Shown piece after piece: positions 1 to 6,867 of a stretch of DNA of 10,431 nucleotides. Under the pieces are notes generated by a model. That model was given only the letters and a program-made list of their open reading frames with translations. It was not told the DNA's origin and searched no databases. The DNA is from CAZMNY01 sp964635375. GTDB lineage: Bacteria > Planctomycetota > Planctomycetia > Pirellulales > Pirellulaceae. The stretch covers positions 1-10,431 of the forward strand of contig CAZWOU010000228.1 of NCBI GenBank assembly GCA_964635375.1, given 5' to 3'. Position numbers and translations under genes: made by a program. Numbering within the stretch: the stretch's first letter is position 1; the number at the start of each line of letters is the position of its first letter.

Positions 1-155
1 TCTGCGACGCGCTCAAGACCCTCATCTCCCAGGGCCAACAGTTCGAGCATGGACACGGGCAGCGAGTTATCGGCGTTATGGATGTCGATCACTCGGTCGT
101 CGCGGTAAACGCCGGATCGAGGTCCGCTGTCAGACAAGTAACTTACGAGTCGCAT
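1..155 (-). CDS. FAH-family hydrolase/isomerase, N-terminal fragment (runs off left edge)
   Basis: Reading the minus strand from the ATG at 153-155 gives 51 codons with no stop before the window edge. The protein begins MRLVSYLSDSGPRSGVYRDD and goes on through a 'VIDIHNAD' and a 'LLALGDEGLERVA' segment. This pattern (MRLVxY, then a short beta strand ending in DDRVID, then NADxSLPxSxLxLLAxGxxGL) is the usual start of fumarylacetoacetate hydrolase family proteins, cytosolic divalent-metal enzymes that cleave or isomerise 2-keto acid-type compounds in aromatic and sugar-acid catabolism. The catalytic and metal-binding residues lie further on and are outside the window, so the substrate cannot be judged. 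A GAAGG on the minus strand (complement of 165-169) sits 9 bases before the ATG and supports this start. The gene is transcribed away from the diguanylate cyclase gene. Confidence 0.72.
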   Translation of the reverse strand, partial: MRLVSYLSDSGPRSGVYRDDRVIDIHNADNSLPVSMLELLALGDEGLERVA

Positions 156-204
156 TCTTGAAGGCCTTCGTTGGACGCCCCGTCAGTAATGTCGCAGTCG
201 CGAA

Positions 205-233
205 TATTCCAGCCAGCAGTATTCCAGCCAGCA
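205..233. repeat. Two-copy tandem duplication (14-base unit, period 15)
   Basis: TATTCCAGCCAGCA occurs at 205-218 and again at 220-233, separated by one G. It lies in the intergenic region and looks like a replication-slippage duplication. Confidence 0.8.
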
Positions 234-600
234 ATTGCAGTCATTATTCCTGGGGCTTTTTCAAAAAACTGGGCCTGGTCGGCGGTGTGGGATGAAGTGG
301 ATTTGAGTGCTGGAAACAAGCTTTCCTTTGTGCAAACGCCAATGCTCCCTGGGGCGATTCGCCCTGTTACTCAACCGTAGGGAACATATCCGATCGTTAC
401 AACCGGAGCAACCGTCAGCACACGTTCATCCCTTGGTTTGACGGGGCGGAATGGCAACGTATTCTTCGTAAGCGACATGTCCTAAGCGGGCTTGCAGGTG
501 AGTGCGCAGTCGACTCGTGGAAGTCGTTTGCATTATCCGACCACCCTGGATCGCAGTCCTCGCGTTCATGTCCAAACATCGCTTGGCCTGTGTTTCGGCT

Positions 601-630
601 TTGACAACGAAGAACTGACATCGCGAAACT
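601..630 (+). promoter_or_regulatory. Weak candidate sigma-70 promoter for the cyclic-di-GMP gene
   Basis: A perfect -35 hexamer TTGACA lies at 601-606. The best-placed -10 candidate, GAAACT at 625-630 after an 18-base spacer, matches the consensus at only three of six positions. The site is 26 bases before the ATG at 656, so the leader would be short. The -35 match is the only real support and may be coincidental. Confidence 0.22.
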
Positions 631-655
631 CTGCACGAAGAAATAAGCGGAAGCT

Positions 656-2890
656 ATGATCGAAAAGCCCTTTACTCCGCTACAGTCGGCAAGGCAAGAA
701 GCCGCGCGTGCTCCGGCGCCTTCGGAGACGGAGCAATCGACCTCGGGGCGAACTGCGAACCCAGACCAGCAGATATCCACGCTTACCAACTTGCTGAGCA
801 ATCTGGATGAATCGCCGGCGGTGTTGGAGAGCGACAAGTCGCACCAGGACCGTCTCGTTCGCGCGAGGCTTGGCGTCGCATCGAGCCTGTTTACCGCGTT
901 GCGTTCAAAGCACCCGCCCACAGCTATGCACTGCCTGCGAGTCGCCCTGGGATGTTCGTCTTGGGGACTTCAGTTGGACGTTCCCGATACGTACCGCGAC
1001 GAGATTGAGATCGCTGCGCTGCTTCACGATATCGGCAAGATCGGCCTGCCCGATTCGGTGTTGATGAACGCGGGGAGACTCACTGAAGACGAAGCCCAAC
1101 TAATGGGACGCCATCGGATGGTTGGACTTGAGATTCTCAAAGGTTGCGCGCCCAGCGAGTCGCTGCTCAAGGCGGTCTATTACTCAGGCGCCTGGTTCGA
1201 CGGCAGCAAGCAAGGCTACTCCGTGGCCGGCGATGAGATCCCCTTCGCCTCGCGCATGATTGCGGTCGTGGACGCCTTCGACTCGATGACGATTGAGCAC
1301 GTCTATCGGAAAGCGATGTCCCGCGAACGCGCGATGGCCGAACTGTTCGAGAACGCTGGGACCCAATTTGACCCGCGTTTGGTGAAGGACTTTTGCACTT
1401 TTGTTTCAGAGGACTTGGTTCGCCTGGAATCCAAAGTGGCCCGCCGCTGGCTGCAAGATCTCAATGATCGAGCCGCCGATATGGTCTGGCAGGTCGGTTC
1501 TGCTCGCAAGTCAGACTTCGCAAGCGAGGGCGCCGATGAGGGCTTCGCCTCCTTCCACAATAGGCTCCTCGAAACGATGCATGATGGCGTTATCTATGTC
1601 GATAAGAACCTCCGCATCCTACATTGGAATCGCGGCGCCGAGCGGATCACGGGGCTGAAAGCATCGACGGTTTGCGAGACGAAGTTCGACCCGACCCACT
1701 TGCGAATGCGCGATGAGAACGGCGAGTTCTTGACCGAAGATTCCTGCCCCGTGGCGGCGACGATCGTCAGCGGTCGGCAGTCGTATCGTCGGCTTGCGAT
1801 TTCGGGCCGCAGCGACAAAGTGCAGCTGAATGCCTACCTCTCCCCAGTGGTTGCCCGCGATGGCACGGTTCGCGGCGCCACCATGTTGTTGCATGATGCA
1901 TCGTCGCAAGTCAGCCTCGAAGAAAGCGTGCAACAGCTTCGCGAGCGAGCGAGCCGCGATCAGCTGACCAAGGTCGCCAATCGAGCCGAGTTTGACCGAG
2001 TTCACACGCAACTTGTCCAACAGCACATCAACTTAAAAGCGCCGCTCAGCCTGATCATCTGCGACATCGATCACTTCAAAAGCATCAACGACACCTACGG
2101 TCATCAAGCGGGTGACAACGTGTTGACGGACTTTGCGGCCCTCTTGAGTTCCAATTGCCGAAGCGGCGACTTAGTGGCCCGGTATGGAGGCGAGGAGTTT
2201 TGCATTCTCTGTACCGATTGCGACAACGCCCGCGCAACGCAGCAGGCGGACGAGTTGAGGCAGCTACTTGAAACGACGCCGCATCAGGTGTTGAACGGCG
2301 AGTGCATCACCGCCAGCTTTGGCGTGACAGAGCTTCAGGGAGGCGACACGGTGGAGACCATGTTGCGACGTGCGGACCGCGCTCTATACCAAGCGAAAGA
2401 CCAAGGGCGGAATCTGGTTGTGCAACCCGGATCCGGCATCTTGGAGGAACCCGCGAGCGAGACGAATTCTTGGTTCGACTGGCTGACGAAATCGGCGCCG
2501 GAGCAAGTCTTCGAGCGGCGACTGCTGACTTCCGTGCCGCTGAGTATCAGTGCGGAAAAGCTCAAGGGGTTCATCGCTGATCACGGGGCCGAGATCATGC
2601 TTGTCGACAAGAACCACGCGACGCTCAGAATCGACGGACAGAACGCCTCGGCGATGCGGCGACTGTCTGATCGCGGCGTTCCCTTTCTCGTCGACCTCAA
2701 GTTCAGCGAACACCGTCCCGATGCGCAGGATCAGACGGGCGGAAACGCCGCCAGGACCGTGATCGACGTTGTGATTCAACCGACTCGACGAAGGGACCGT
2801 CGCCGCAGCGACACGGACCAGCGGGCGCGGCAGATTCTAGGAAGTTTGAAGTCTTACTTTATGGGGCATGACATCGAGATTGGCGAGTGA
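656..2890 (+). CDS. Degenerate HD-GYP - PAS - GGDEF cyclic-di-GMP signalling protein
   Basis: A 744-aa predicted cytosolic protein with no membrane segments. Residues about 65-265 form an HD-GYP-type domain: H92, the HD pair H124-D125 in LLHDIGKIGLPDSVL, H153 in GRHRMVG and D206/D209 in VVDAFDSMT. The usual HHExxxGxGYP segment is replaced by YYSGAWFDGSKQGYS (175-189), so phosphodiesterase activity is doubtful. Residues about 300-417 look like a PAS sensor. Residues about 430-590 are a GGDEF domain with D435-Q-L-T, metal residues D470/D472, N478-D, GH at 482-483, active-site GGEEF at 511-515 and a well-placed RxxD inhibitory site at 502-505. This half should make c-di-GMP from two GTP with product inhibition. 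The last about 130 residues (615-744) are alpha/beta with an Arg-rich PTRRRDRRRSD stretch and are unrecognised. The start is the first ATG; a GGAAG lies only two bases upstream. A flagellin-like gene follows after 121 bases. Confidence 0.88.
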   Translation: MIEKPFTPLQSARQEAARAPAPSETEQSTSGRTANPDQQISTLTNLLSNLDESPAVLESDKSHQDRLVRARLGVASSLFTALRSKHPPTAMHCLRVALGCSSWGLQLDVPDTYRDEIEIAALLHDIGKIGLPDSVLMNAGRLTEDEAQLMGRHRMVGLEILKGCAPSESLLKAVYYSGAWFDGSKQGYSVAGDEIPFASRMIAVVDAFDSMTIEHVYRKAMSRERAMAELFENAGTQFDPRLVKDFCTFVSEDLVRLESKVARRWLQDLNDRAADMVWQVGSARKSDFASEGADEGFASFHNRLLETMHDGVIYVDKNLRILHWNRGAERITGLKASTVCETKFDPTHLRMRDENGEFLTEDSCPVAATIVSGRQSYRRLAISGRSDKVQLNAYLSPVVARDGTVRGATMLLHDASSQVSLEESVQQLRERASRDQLTKVANRAEFDRVHTQLVQQHINLKAPLSLIICDIDHFKSINDTYGHQAGDNVLTDFAALLSSNCRSGDLVARYGGEEFCILCTDCDNARATQQADELRQLLETTPHQVLNGECITASFGVTELQGGDTVETMLRRADRALYQAKDQGRNLVVQPGSGILEEPASETNSWFDWLTKSAPEQVFERRLLTSVPLSISAEKLKGFIADHGAEIMLVDKNHATLRIDGQNASAMRRLSDRGVPFLVDLKFSEHRPDAQDQTGGNAARTVIDVVIQPTRRRDRRRSDTDQRARQILGSLKSYFMGHDIEIGE

Positions 2891-2908
2891 GCGTGATTTG
2901 AGATTGGG

Positions 2909-2938
2909 CTGCCTGCACGACGGTCGCGCCGGCAGTTT
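2909..2938 (+). terminator. Possible hairpin terminator after the cyclic-di-GMP gene
   Basis: A near-symmetric hairpin spans 2909-2935: CTGCC pairs with GGCAG, then GC/GC and CGA/TCG, interrupted by two single-base mismatches (2914/2930 and 2917/2927) and closed by a three-base loop. Only three T residues follow (2936-2938), so termination may be weak or partial, allowing read-through into the flagellin-like gene. Confidence 0.35.
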
Positions 2939-3011
2939 CCTACCAGGGTCTTCTCAGGGCCTTTTCAGCGCGAGCGTCGCCAATCGATTCCAGTGAGACG
3001 GGTTAATTGGG

Positions 3012-4415
3012 ATGCGTATCGGCGCGACAATATCCGGGATCGAACTCAAACTGCTCAACAGCATCGCTGAGTCGACGGCGGCAGCGAACGAAAACGCGAT
3101 TCGAATTGCAACTGGACAACGCGTCCGCTCGCCCTCAGACGATCCCGCGACTTTCGTCAAGATCGTCAAGCTCGAGGGCCGGATCTCGAAGGTTCAGTCG
3201 GCAGCGTCGCGAGTCGACGCCGCCTCCGCCAACGCTGCCCAAACCCAACTTACCCTCGACTCGATCCAAACCCAGTTGACGGCTATTCGCACCGCCTTGC
3301 TGACGGATGAAGATCAATCGCTCTCGTCGTCCCAACGCGACGCCAAACAGGCTGAGATCGATACCGCGATCGAATTGATCAACTCACTTGCCGCAACCGA
3401 AATTGGCGGCCGCAGCCGACTCGACGGTTCCACCAACTTCACCATTTCGGGCAAGCGAGATCATCAGATTCAGCGACTCGAGGTCTACTCGGTCGAAGAA
3501 AATGAGATCTTCGGGACCGTGACGACTCGAGCCCAGCGGGGAACGATTACCTATACCGGGGCCAGCGGGAACATTCAGTCAAACGCGTCGTTCACGCTAA
3601 CGGGCAAACAGGGTTCCACAGCGGTTACCGTGACGTCGGGCGAGACGCTTGTCGCCGCGGCCGCACGCATTAACTTGGATAGCCACGACACCGGCGTGGT
3701 GGCCGAAGTCAGCAACGACACGCTCACCTTTCGAACGGTCGATTACGGTGAGAACGCGACAATCGCAGTTGCCGTGTCGTCCGGAACGTTTGCGGTCGCG
3801 GGCGGTAATGGCGACGGCACAGCCCAAGGGATCGACGCCATCGCGAGGCTCAATGGCGCCACGCTCACGGGGGATGGGAATACCTTCAACTACAACCAGG
3901 CCGGTCTAGCATTCCGACTGGAATTCGCCGGCGGGTTTGAAGGACAATTCGCCACCGTTGGCGTGACCGACGATGGCGTTGACCGATACTCGCTCTCAAC
4001 CGACTTGACTCGGATCGATAAACTGGGGCTCCCCGGCTTGCAAGCGCCTCGGCTCGGCGGGCTGAGCGGTTCACTCGATCAATTGCTCCCTGCCGGCGAC
4101 CTGTCGGGCCTGGCCACAAACACGTCCCAAGCCATTCGCGTGATCGACGAAGCCATCGGACAAGTGACTCGCATTCAAGGTCGAGTTGACGGGTTTGCCG
4201 ACGCTGCGATCGACTCGGCGTCCTCGCTTCTCTCTGGCTTTGAAGACGCCTTGGAAACTGCGCTCGACGCCGTCAATAAAGCCGATGAGACCGAGGAAGC
4301 AGCCCTCCTGAGTCAGAACAACGCGCTGATTGACAATGCGATTTCGTCGCTCTCTATCCTCAGTCAACAACGCTCAAGCATGGTCGACCTGCTCCGAGCT
4401 CTCGCAGGGTTCTAA
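3012..4415 (+). CDS. Flagellin/FlgL-family hook-filament protein with Flagellin_IN-like insert
   Basis: 467 aa, secreted flagellar structural protein by family, with no N-terminal signal peptide, as expected for type III flagellar export. Residues about 10-140 are the conserved N-terminal helical domain; TGQRVRSPSDDPA at about 34-46 is closer to hook-associated FlgL than to typical flagellin. Residues 370-462 are a flagellin-like C-terminal helical pair (RVIDEAIGQVTRIQGRVDGF, then KADETEEAALLSQN, ending SSMVDLLRALAGF). Residues about 192-255 match the style of the Flagellin_IN repeat (FTLTGKQGSTAVTV, LVAAAARIN, then TLTFRTVDYGENATIAV), and 272-305 repeat an 'IDAIARLNGATLTG' beta pattern. No strong ribosome binding site precedes the ATG; MRI at the start fits FlgL/flagellin. 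It may be a filament flagellin or a junction protein; the mix of signatures prevents a firm symbol. It lies 121 bases after the c-di-GMP gene on the same strand. Confidence 0.8.
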   Translation: MRIGATISGIELKLLNSIAESTAAANENAIRIATGQRVRSPSDDPATFVKIVKLEGRISKVQSAASRVDAASANAAQTQLTLDSIQTQLTAIRTALLTDEDQSLSSSQRDAKQAEIDTAIELINSLAATEIGGRSRLDGSTNFTISGKRDHQIQRLEVYSVEENEIFGTVTTRAQRGTITYTGASGNIQSNASFTLTGKQGSTAVTVTSGETLVAAAARINLDSHDTGVVAEVSNDTLTFRTVDYGENATIAVAVSSGTFAVAGGNGDGTAQGIDAIARLNGATLTGDGNTFNYNQAGLAFRLEFAGGFEGQFATVGVTDDGVDRYSLSTDLTRIDKLGLPGLQAPRLGGLSGSLDQLLPAGDLSGLATNTSQAIRVIDEAIGQVTRIQGRVDGFADAAIDSASSLLSGFEDALETALDAVNKADETEEAALLSQNNALIDNAISSLSILSQQRSSMVDLLRALAGF

Positions 4416-4535
4416 ACGTTGGGTTCTGAACGCTGGGCGCGATGTCGGATGAGCGATTAAACTCTCCGCAAGGTTCCTCTCAGCGGGCCATGTTTCGCCT
4501 CGGCAAATGGGTTCGCGCCCGACCGATCCGATGAG

Positions 4536-4564
4536 TTGTCAGTGAAACGGGAATGGGCTATGCT
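4536..4564 (+). promoter_or_regulatory. Sigma-70-like promoter of the superoxide dismutase gene
   Basis: A -35 element TTGTCA (4536-4541, five of six matches) and a -10 element TATGCT (4559-4564, four of six) are separated by exactly 17 bases. Transcription would start near 4571, giving a leader of about 35 bases to the ATG. Spacing and position make this the best promoter candidate in the window. Confidence 0.5.
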
Positions 4565-4605
4565 GCCCGACCCGATCTGAACTTGTTGTCCCAATAAGGA
4601 ACCTC

Positions 4606-5214
4606 ATGATGGCTCATGAATTGCCGGCGCTGCCATATGCCCACGACGCTTTGGAACCGCACATTGACGCGCGGACCATGGAAATCCATCATGGCAAGCA
4701 CCATCAGGGCTACGTCTCGAAGCTCAATGCGGCACTTGAGGGGAGTGGTCTGGCGGCCAAGAGTGTCGAGGATTTGATCGCGGACCTCGCCGCCGTTCCC
4801 GAGGGGATTCGCGGAGCGGTGCGCAACAATGGGGGCGGCCACGCCAATCATTCCCTTTTCTGGGCCGTCATGGGACCGGGGAAGGGCGGGGCGCCGAGTG
4901 GTGAGTTGGCGGCAGCGATCGAGCAGACGTTTGGGAGCTTTGATGTGTTCAGGGAGCAGTTCTCCGCCGCCGCCGCAACTCGATTCGGCAGCGGCTGGGC
5001 GTGGCTGAGCCTTGATGGCGACCAACTCGTCGTGGAAAGCACGGCGAATCAGGACACGCCGCTGATGGAAGGGCGGACCCCCATACTTGGATTGGATGTT
5101 TGGGAGCACGCCTATTACTTGAACTACCAAAATCGTCGACCCGACTATGTCGCCGCGTTTTGGAATGTCGTCGATTGGGACGCCGTCGCCGCGCGTTTTT
5201 CCGCAGCGAAATAG
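4606..5214 (+). CDS. sodA: Superoxide dismutase, Mn type (Fe/Mn family)
   Basis: 202 aa, full family length. It disproportionates superoxide to oxygen and hydrogen peroxide. The four metal ligands are in place: H28 (TMEIHHGKHH), H82 (GGGHANHSLFW), D164 and H168 (DVWEHAYYLNYQNRRPDYV). The manganese form is favoured by Q149 in STANQDTPLM, the position that carries the second-sphere Gln in MnSOD, and by GGGHANH; cambialistic use cannot be excluded. There is no signal peptide, so the enzyme is cytosolic. Two adjacent start codons exist (4606 and 4609); the AAGGA at 4596-4600 is 5 and 8 bases away respectively, so the second start, giving MAHELPALPY, is equally or more likely. The gene appears monocistronic, with its own promoter at 4536-4564 and terminator at 5306-5336. 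Confidence 0.95.
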   Translation: MMAHELPALPYAHDALEPHIDARTMEIHHGKHHQGYVSKLNAALEGSGLAAKSVEDLIADLAAVPEGIRGAVRNNGGGHANHSLFWAVMGPGKGGAPSGELAAAIEQTFGSFDVFREQFSAAAATRFGSGWAWLSLDGDQLVVESTANQDTPLMEGRTPILGLDVWEHAYYLNYQNRRPDYVAAFWNVVDWDAVAARFSAAK

Positions 5215-5305
5215 CCTGTTTCCCAGATATTGAGTTCCCCGCCGCAGCGCCCACAGCCGTCTCGACAATACGTTGCCGATGGCTGGATCACAGGGCCGCC
5301 GAGCC

Positions 5306-5336
5306 AAAAAAAGCCGAGCTTTCGAGCTCGGCTTTT
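5306..5336 (+). terminator. Intrinsic terminator after superoxide dismutase
   Basis: A perfect 9-bp stem, AGCCGAGCT (5312-5320) with AGCTCGGCT (5325-5333), encloses a TTCG tetraloop. An A-run precedes it (5306-5312) and a T-run follows (5333-5336), so it could work in both directions. It is about 90 bases after the SOD stop. Confidence 0.85.
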
Positions 5337-5615
5337 CCTGTTGACTCCGCCCCTGGGGCTCTCTATTATCCCCGCCGCCGGATGGTTATCCACTCGGCGG
5401 CTGGAAAAAGAGGCAAACTTTTCGGTTTGATTCAATCCTAACGGTTGTACCGGCCGATCACGTTTTCATAGTGCGGCAATGGGTTGTGACCTCCAGCATG
5501 AGGCTGGGCTGGTTTTGCCCAAATTGGCGGCACCAGTCAAATGACTGAACTGTACGGGAACGGGACAATTGCCGCGCACGGAAGCGCGGTGCGTCCGTAC
5601 CAACACCCAATTCAC

Positions 5616-5620
5616 GAGGG
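5616..5620 (+). promoter_or_regulatory. Ribosome binding site deciding the lipoprotein start
   Basis: GAGGG lies 10 bases before the ATG at 5631. Together with the signal peptide that begins there, it supports 5631 over the upstream in-frame ATG at 5541. Confidence 0.5.
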
Positions 5621-5630
5621 ACTGGAAACG

Positions 5631-6692
5631 ATGCGAAAATCATTCTCGCAATGGAGAGTCGTAGCCGCGGTCGTCTGCATGGCGGCTCTTTCCGCTGCGG
5701 GGTGCAAGAGCGGGACTTGGAACATGCCCGGCTCCAGTTGGATCGCCGGTTGGACTCAGCCGTCGAACACCTCATCGGGAGCGGCACGAGCCAGCACCTT
5801 GCCTTCACCCCCTTCGCGGTCCGCTTCTCCCACGTCCAGTTTGGCCCAGACGGGCGGCGCCAACCCCTATAACCAGACAGGGCTCGCTGGCCAGAACCAA
5901 TACAACCGCAACCAGAATCCCTACTCGCAAGCCAGCGCGGCCTATACCGGCCCCGGCGCCGGTACAGGTCAGCAACTCCACCAGTCGTACAACAACCTGA
6001 CGGGAAGGGCCAGGCAGCAGGCTCAAGGCGCAGTTTACACCGCGCAGCAGACGTACGACGCCGCGGGCACCGCCGCGAAGAACACCTATGGCGCCGCCAG
6101 CACGGCCGCTCAGAACACCTACGGCGCCGCAACCACGGCCGCTCAGAACACCTACGGCGCCGCAACCACGGCCGCTCAGAACACCTATGGCGCCGCCAGC
6201 ACGGCTGCTCAAAACACCTACAACACGGCAGCAACGGCTGCCCGGAACACTTACCAAGGCGGGTATCAGCAAGCCGCCTCGGCAGTCGGAGGGCAAACGC
6301 CTTACCCCCAGACCGCGGACGCTCGCGGCAGCAGCGGGTATGGGCAGTCAGCTTACGGCCAAGCTCCCATCGGCCCCGCGGCGACCGCTCCGTCACCCTC
6401 TGGTCGAGGCGCCGCCCAAGCGACCGCCAGCGATCAGGTCGCGCCATACGGGCAGACCACTCCCTCGCCTTACGGGCAACCGGCCGCGCCTAGCTACCCC
6501 ACCAGCCAATATGGCGGAGCTGCCGCCGGCGCCAGCCAGTACCCGCCTGCGGCAACCTACGGTGGCGCCACCGGCGCCAGCCAAACCTATCCGCCATCGA
6601 GCGCCCCGGCGTCAACTGCTCCGACGTCCGGCGCCTATGCACCTGGCAGCACGAATTCGAACTACGGTACGAGTCCCTACGTGGGTCCGTAG
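5631..6692 (+). CDS. Secreted repeat-rich lipoprotein, 11-residue repeats and Tyr/Gly/Gln/Pro-rich tail
   Basis: 353 aa. Residues 1-24 (MRKSFSQWR, then a VVAAVVCMAALSAAG core) form a lipoprotein signal peptide with Cys25 as the likely lipidated residue; the lipobox AAGC has Ala instead of the usual Leu at -3. After a Ser/Asn/Gln-rich linker, residues about 133-210 hold tandem 11-residue units of the form NTYGAASTAAQ, five of them clear at 151-205 with weaker ones on each side. The 11-residue period, Ala richness and regular polar positions suggest a long amphipathic helix like group 3 LEA or apolipoprotein-type repeats, without their high charge. The last about 130 residues are low complexity, rich in YGQ, SPYGQP, YGG and YPP motifs. 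I recognise no enzyme domain; a structural or envelope surface role is inference. The upstream in-frame ATG at 5541 was rejected because it would bury the signal peptide. Confidence 0.75.
   Translation: MRKSFSQWRVVAAVVCMAALSAAGCKSGTWNMPGSSWIAGWTQPSNTSSGAARASTLPSPPSRSASPTSSLAQTGGANPYNQTGLAGQNQYNRNQNPYSQASAAYTGPGAGTGQQLHQSYNNLTGRARQQAQGAVYTAQQTYDAAGTAAKNTYGAASTAAQNTYGAATTAAQNTYGAATTAAQNTYGAASTAAQNTYNTAATAARNTYQGGYQQAASAVGGQTPYPQTADARGSSGYGQSAYGQAPIGPAATAPSPSGRGAAQATASDQVAPYGQTTPSPYGQPAAPSYPTSQYGGAAAGASQYPPAATYGGATGASQTYPPSSAPASTAPTSGAYAPGSTNSNYGTSPYVGP
6081..6245 (+). repeat. 33-bp tandem coding repeat, five copies
   Basis: Units start at 6081, 6114, 6147, 6180 and 6213, each 33 bp and in frame, encoding NTY(G/N)(A/T)A(S/T/A)TAA(Q/R). 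The second and third units are identical at the base level, which points to recent duplication; the fifth is the most diverged. Copy number is likely to vary between strains. Confidence 0.93.
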
Positions 6693-6759
6693 TGGATCAG
6701 GAGTGTGCCCAGACGAAACTTAGCCGTTCGTTCTGTCACAAACCTGGATACGCCAACAC

Positions 6760-6790
6760 AAAAAGCCCCGTCATCTTGGCGGGGCTTTTT
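6760..6790. terminator. Bidirectional intrinsic terminator between convergent genes
   Basis: AAAAAGCCCCG (6760-6770) pairs perfectly with CGGGGCTTTTT (6780-6790) around a nine-base loop. The GC stem is flanked by an A-run on one side and a T-run on the other, so it can end transcription both of the lipoprotein gene (plus) and of the L7/L12-like gene (minus). Confidence 0.9.
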
Positions 6791-6834
6791 CGATTCTTGT
6801 GGTGTCGTCTTCGCAAGAAGAGCTTTCAGCTTGT

Positions 6835-6862
6835 TGGCATCCCAGCTCTGGCATCCCAGCTC
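6835..6862. repeat. Perfect tandem duplication of a 14-mer
   Basis: TGGCATCCCAGCTC occurs at 6835-6848 and immediately again at 6849-6862, between the bidirectional terminator and the stop codon of the minus-strand gene. Confidence 0.95.
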
Positions 6863-6867
6863 AGCCT

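Larger units (their letters stand above)
156..655. other. 500-base gap between divergent genes; no supported gene
   Basis: This interval separates the start of the minus-strand FAH-family gene from the start of the plus-strand cyclic-di-GMP gene, so it should hold promoters for both. Open frames exist (for example 171-380 plus, beginning with TTG), but they have no ribosome binding site, no recognisable domain and unremarkable composition, so I do not call them. Visible contents are a 15-base-period tandem duplication at 205-233 and a perfect TTGACA at 601-606. Confidence 0.5.
5215..5630. other. 416-base gap: SOD terminator and lipoprotein leader
   Basis: The left part holds the SOD intrinsic terminator (5306-5336). 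The right part is the upstream region of the lipoprotein gene and contains a perfect 6-bp hairpin, CCGCGC (5572-5577) with GCGCGG (5584-5589) around a six-base loop, 41 bases before the chosen start. I see no convincing promoter hexamers. The reading frame of the lipoprotein stays open upstream to an ATG at 5541, but that extension has no signal-peptide character. Confidence 0.5.

Noticed and set aside
171..380. A 69-aa plus-strand frame in the first gap
   Set aside because: It starts with TTG without a ribosome binding site, contains a slippage duplication and shows no recognisable domain.
415..921. A 168-aa minus-strand frame overlapping the start of the cyclic-di-GMP gene
   Set aside because: It has no ribosome binding site or domain and runs through the coding region of a well-supported gene.
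4558..5307. A 249-aa minus-strand frame opposite superoxide dismutase
   Set aside because: The plus-strand SOD is unmistakable, and the antisense product has no recognisable features; the frame is open because of codon bias.
5541..5630. N-terminal extension of the lipoprotein from ATG 5541
   Set aside because: It would place 30 polar residues before a clear signal peptide; the ATG at 5631 has its own GAGGG at a good distance.
5458..6447. A 329-aa minus-strand frame opposite the lipoprotein gene
   Set aside because: It is the antisense of the 33-bp repeat and GC-rich codons; its product is Arg/Cys/Trp-rich repeats with no domain, while the plus strand has a signal peptide and ribosome binding site.
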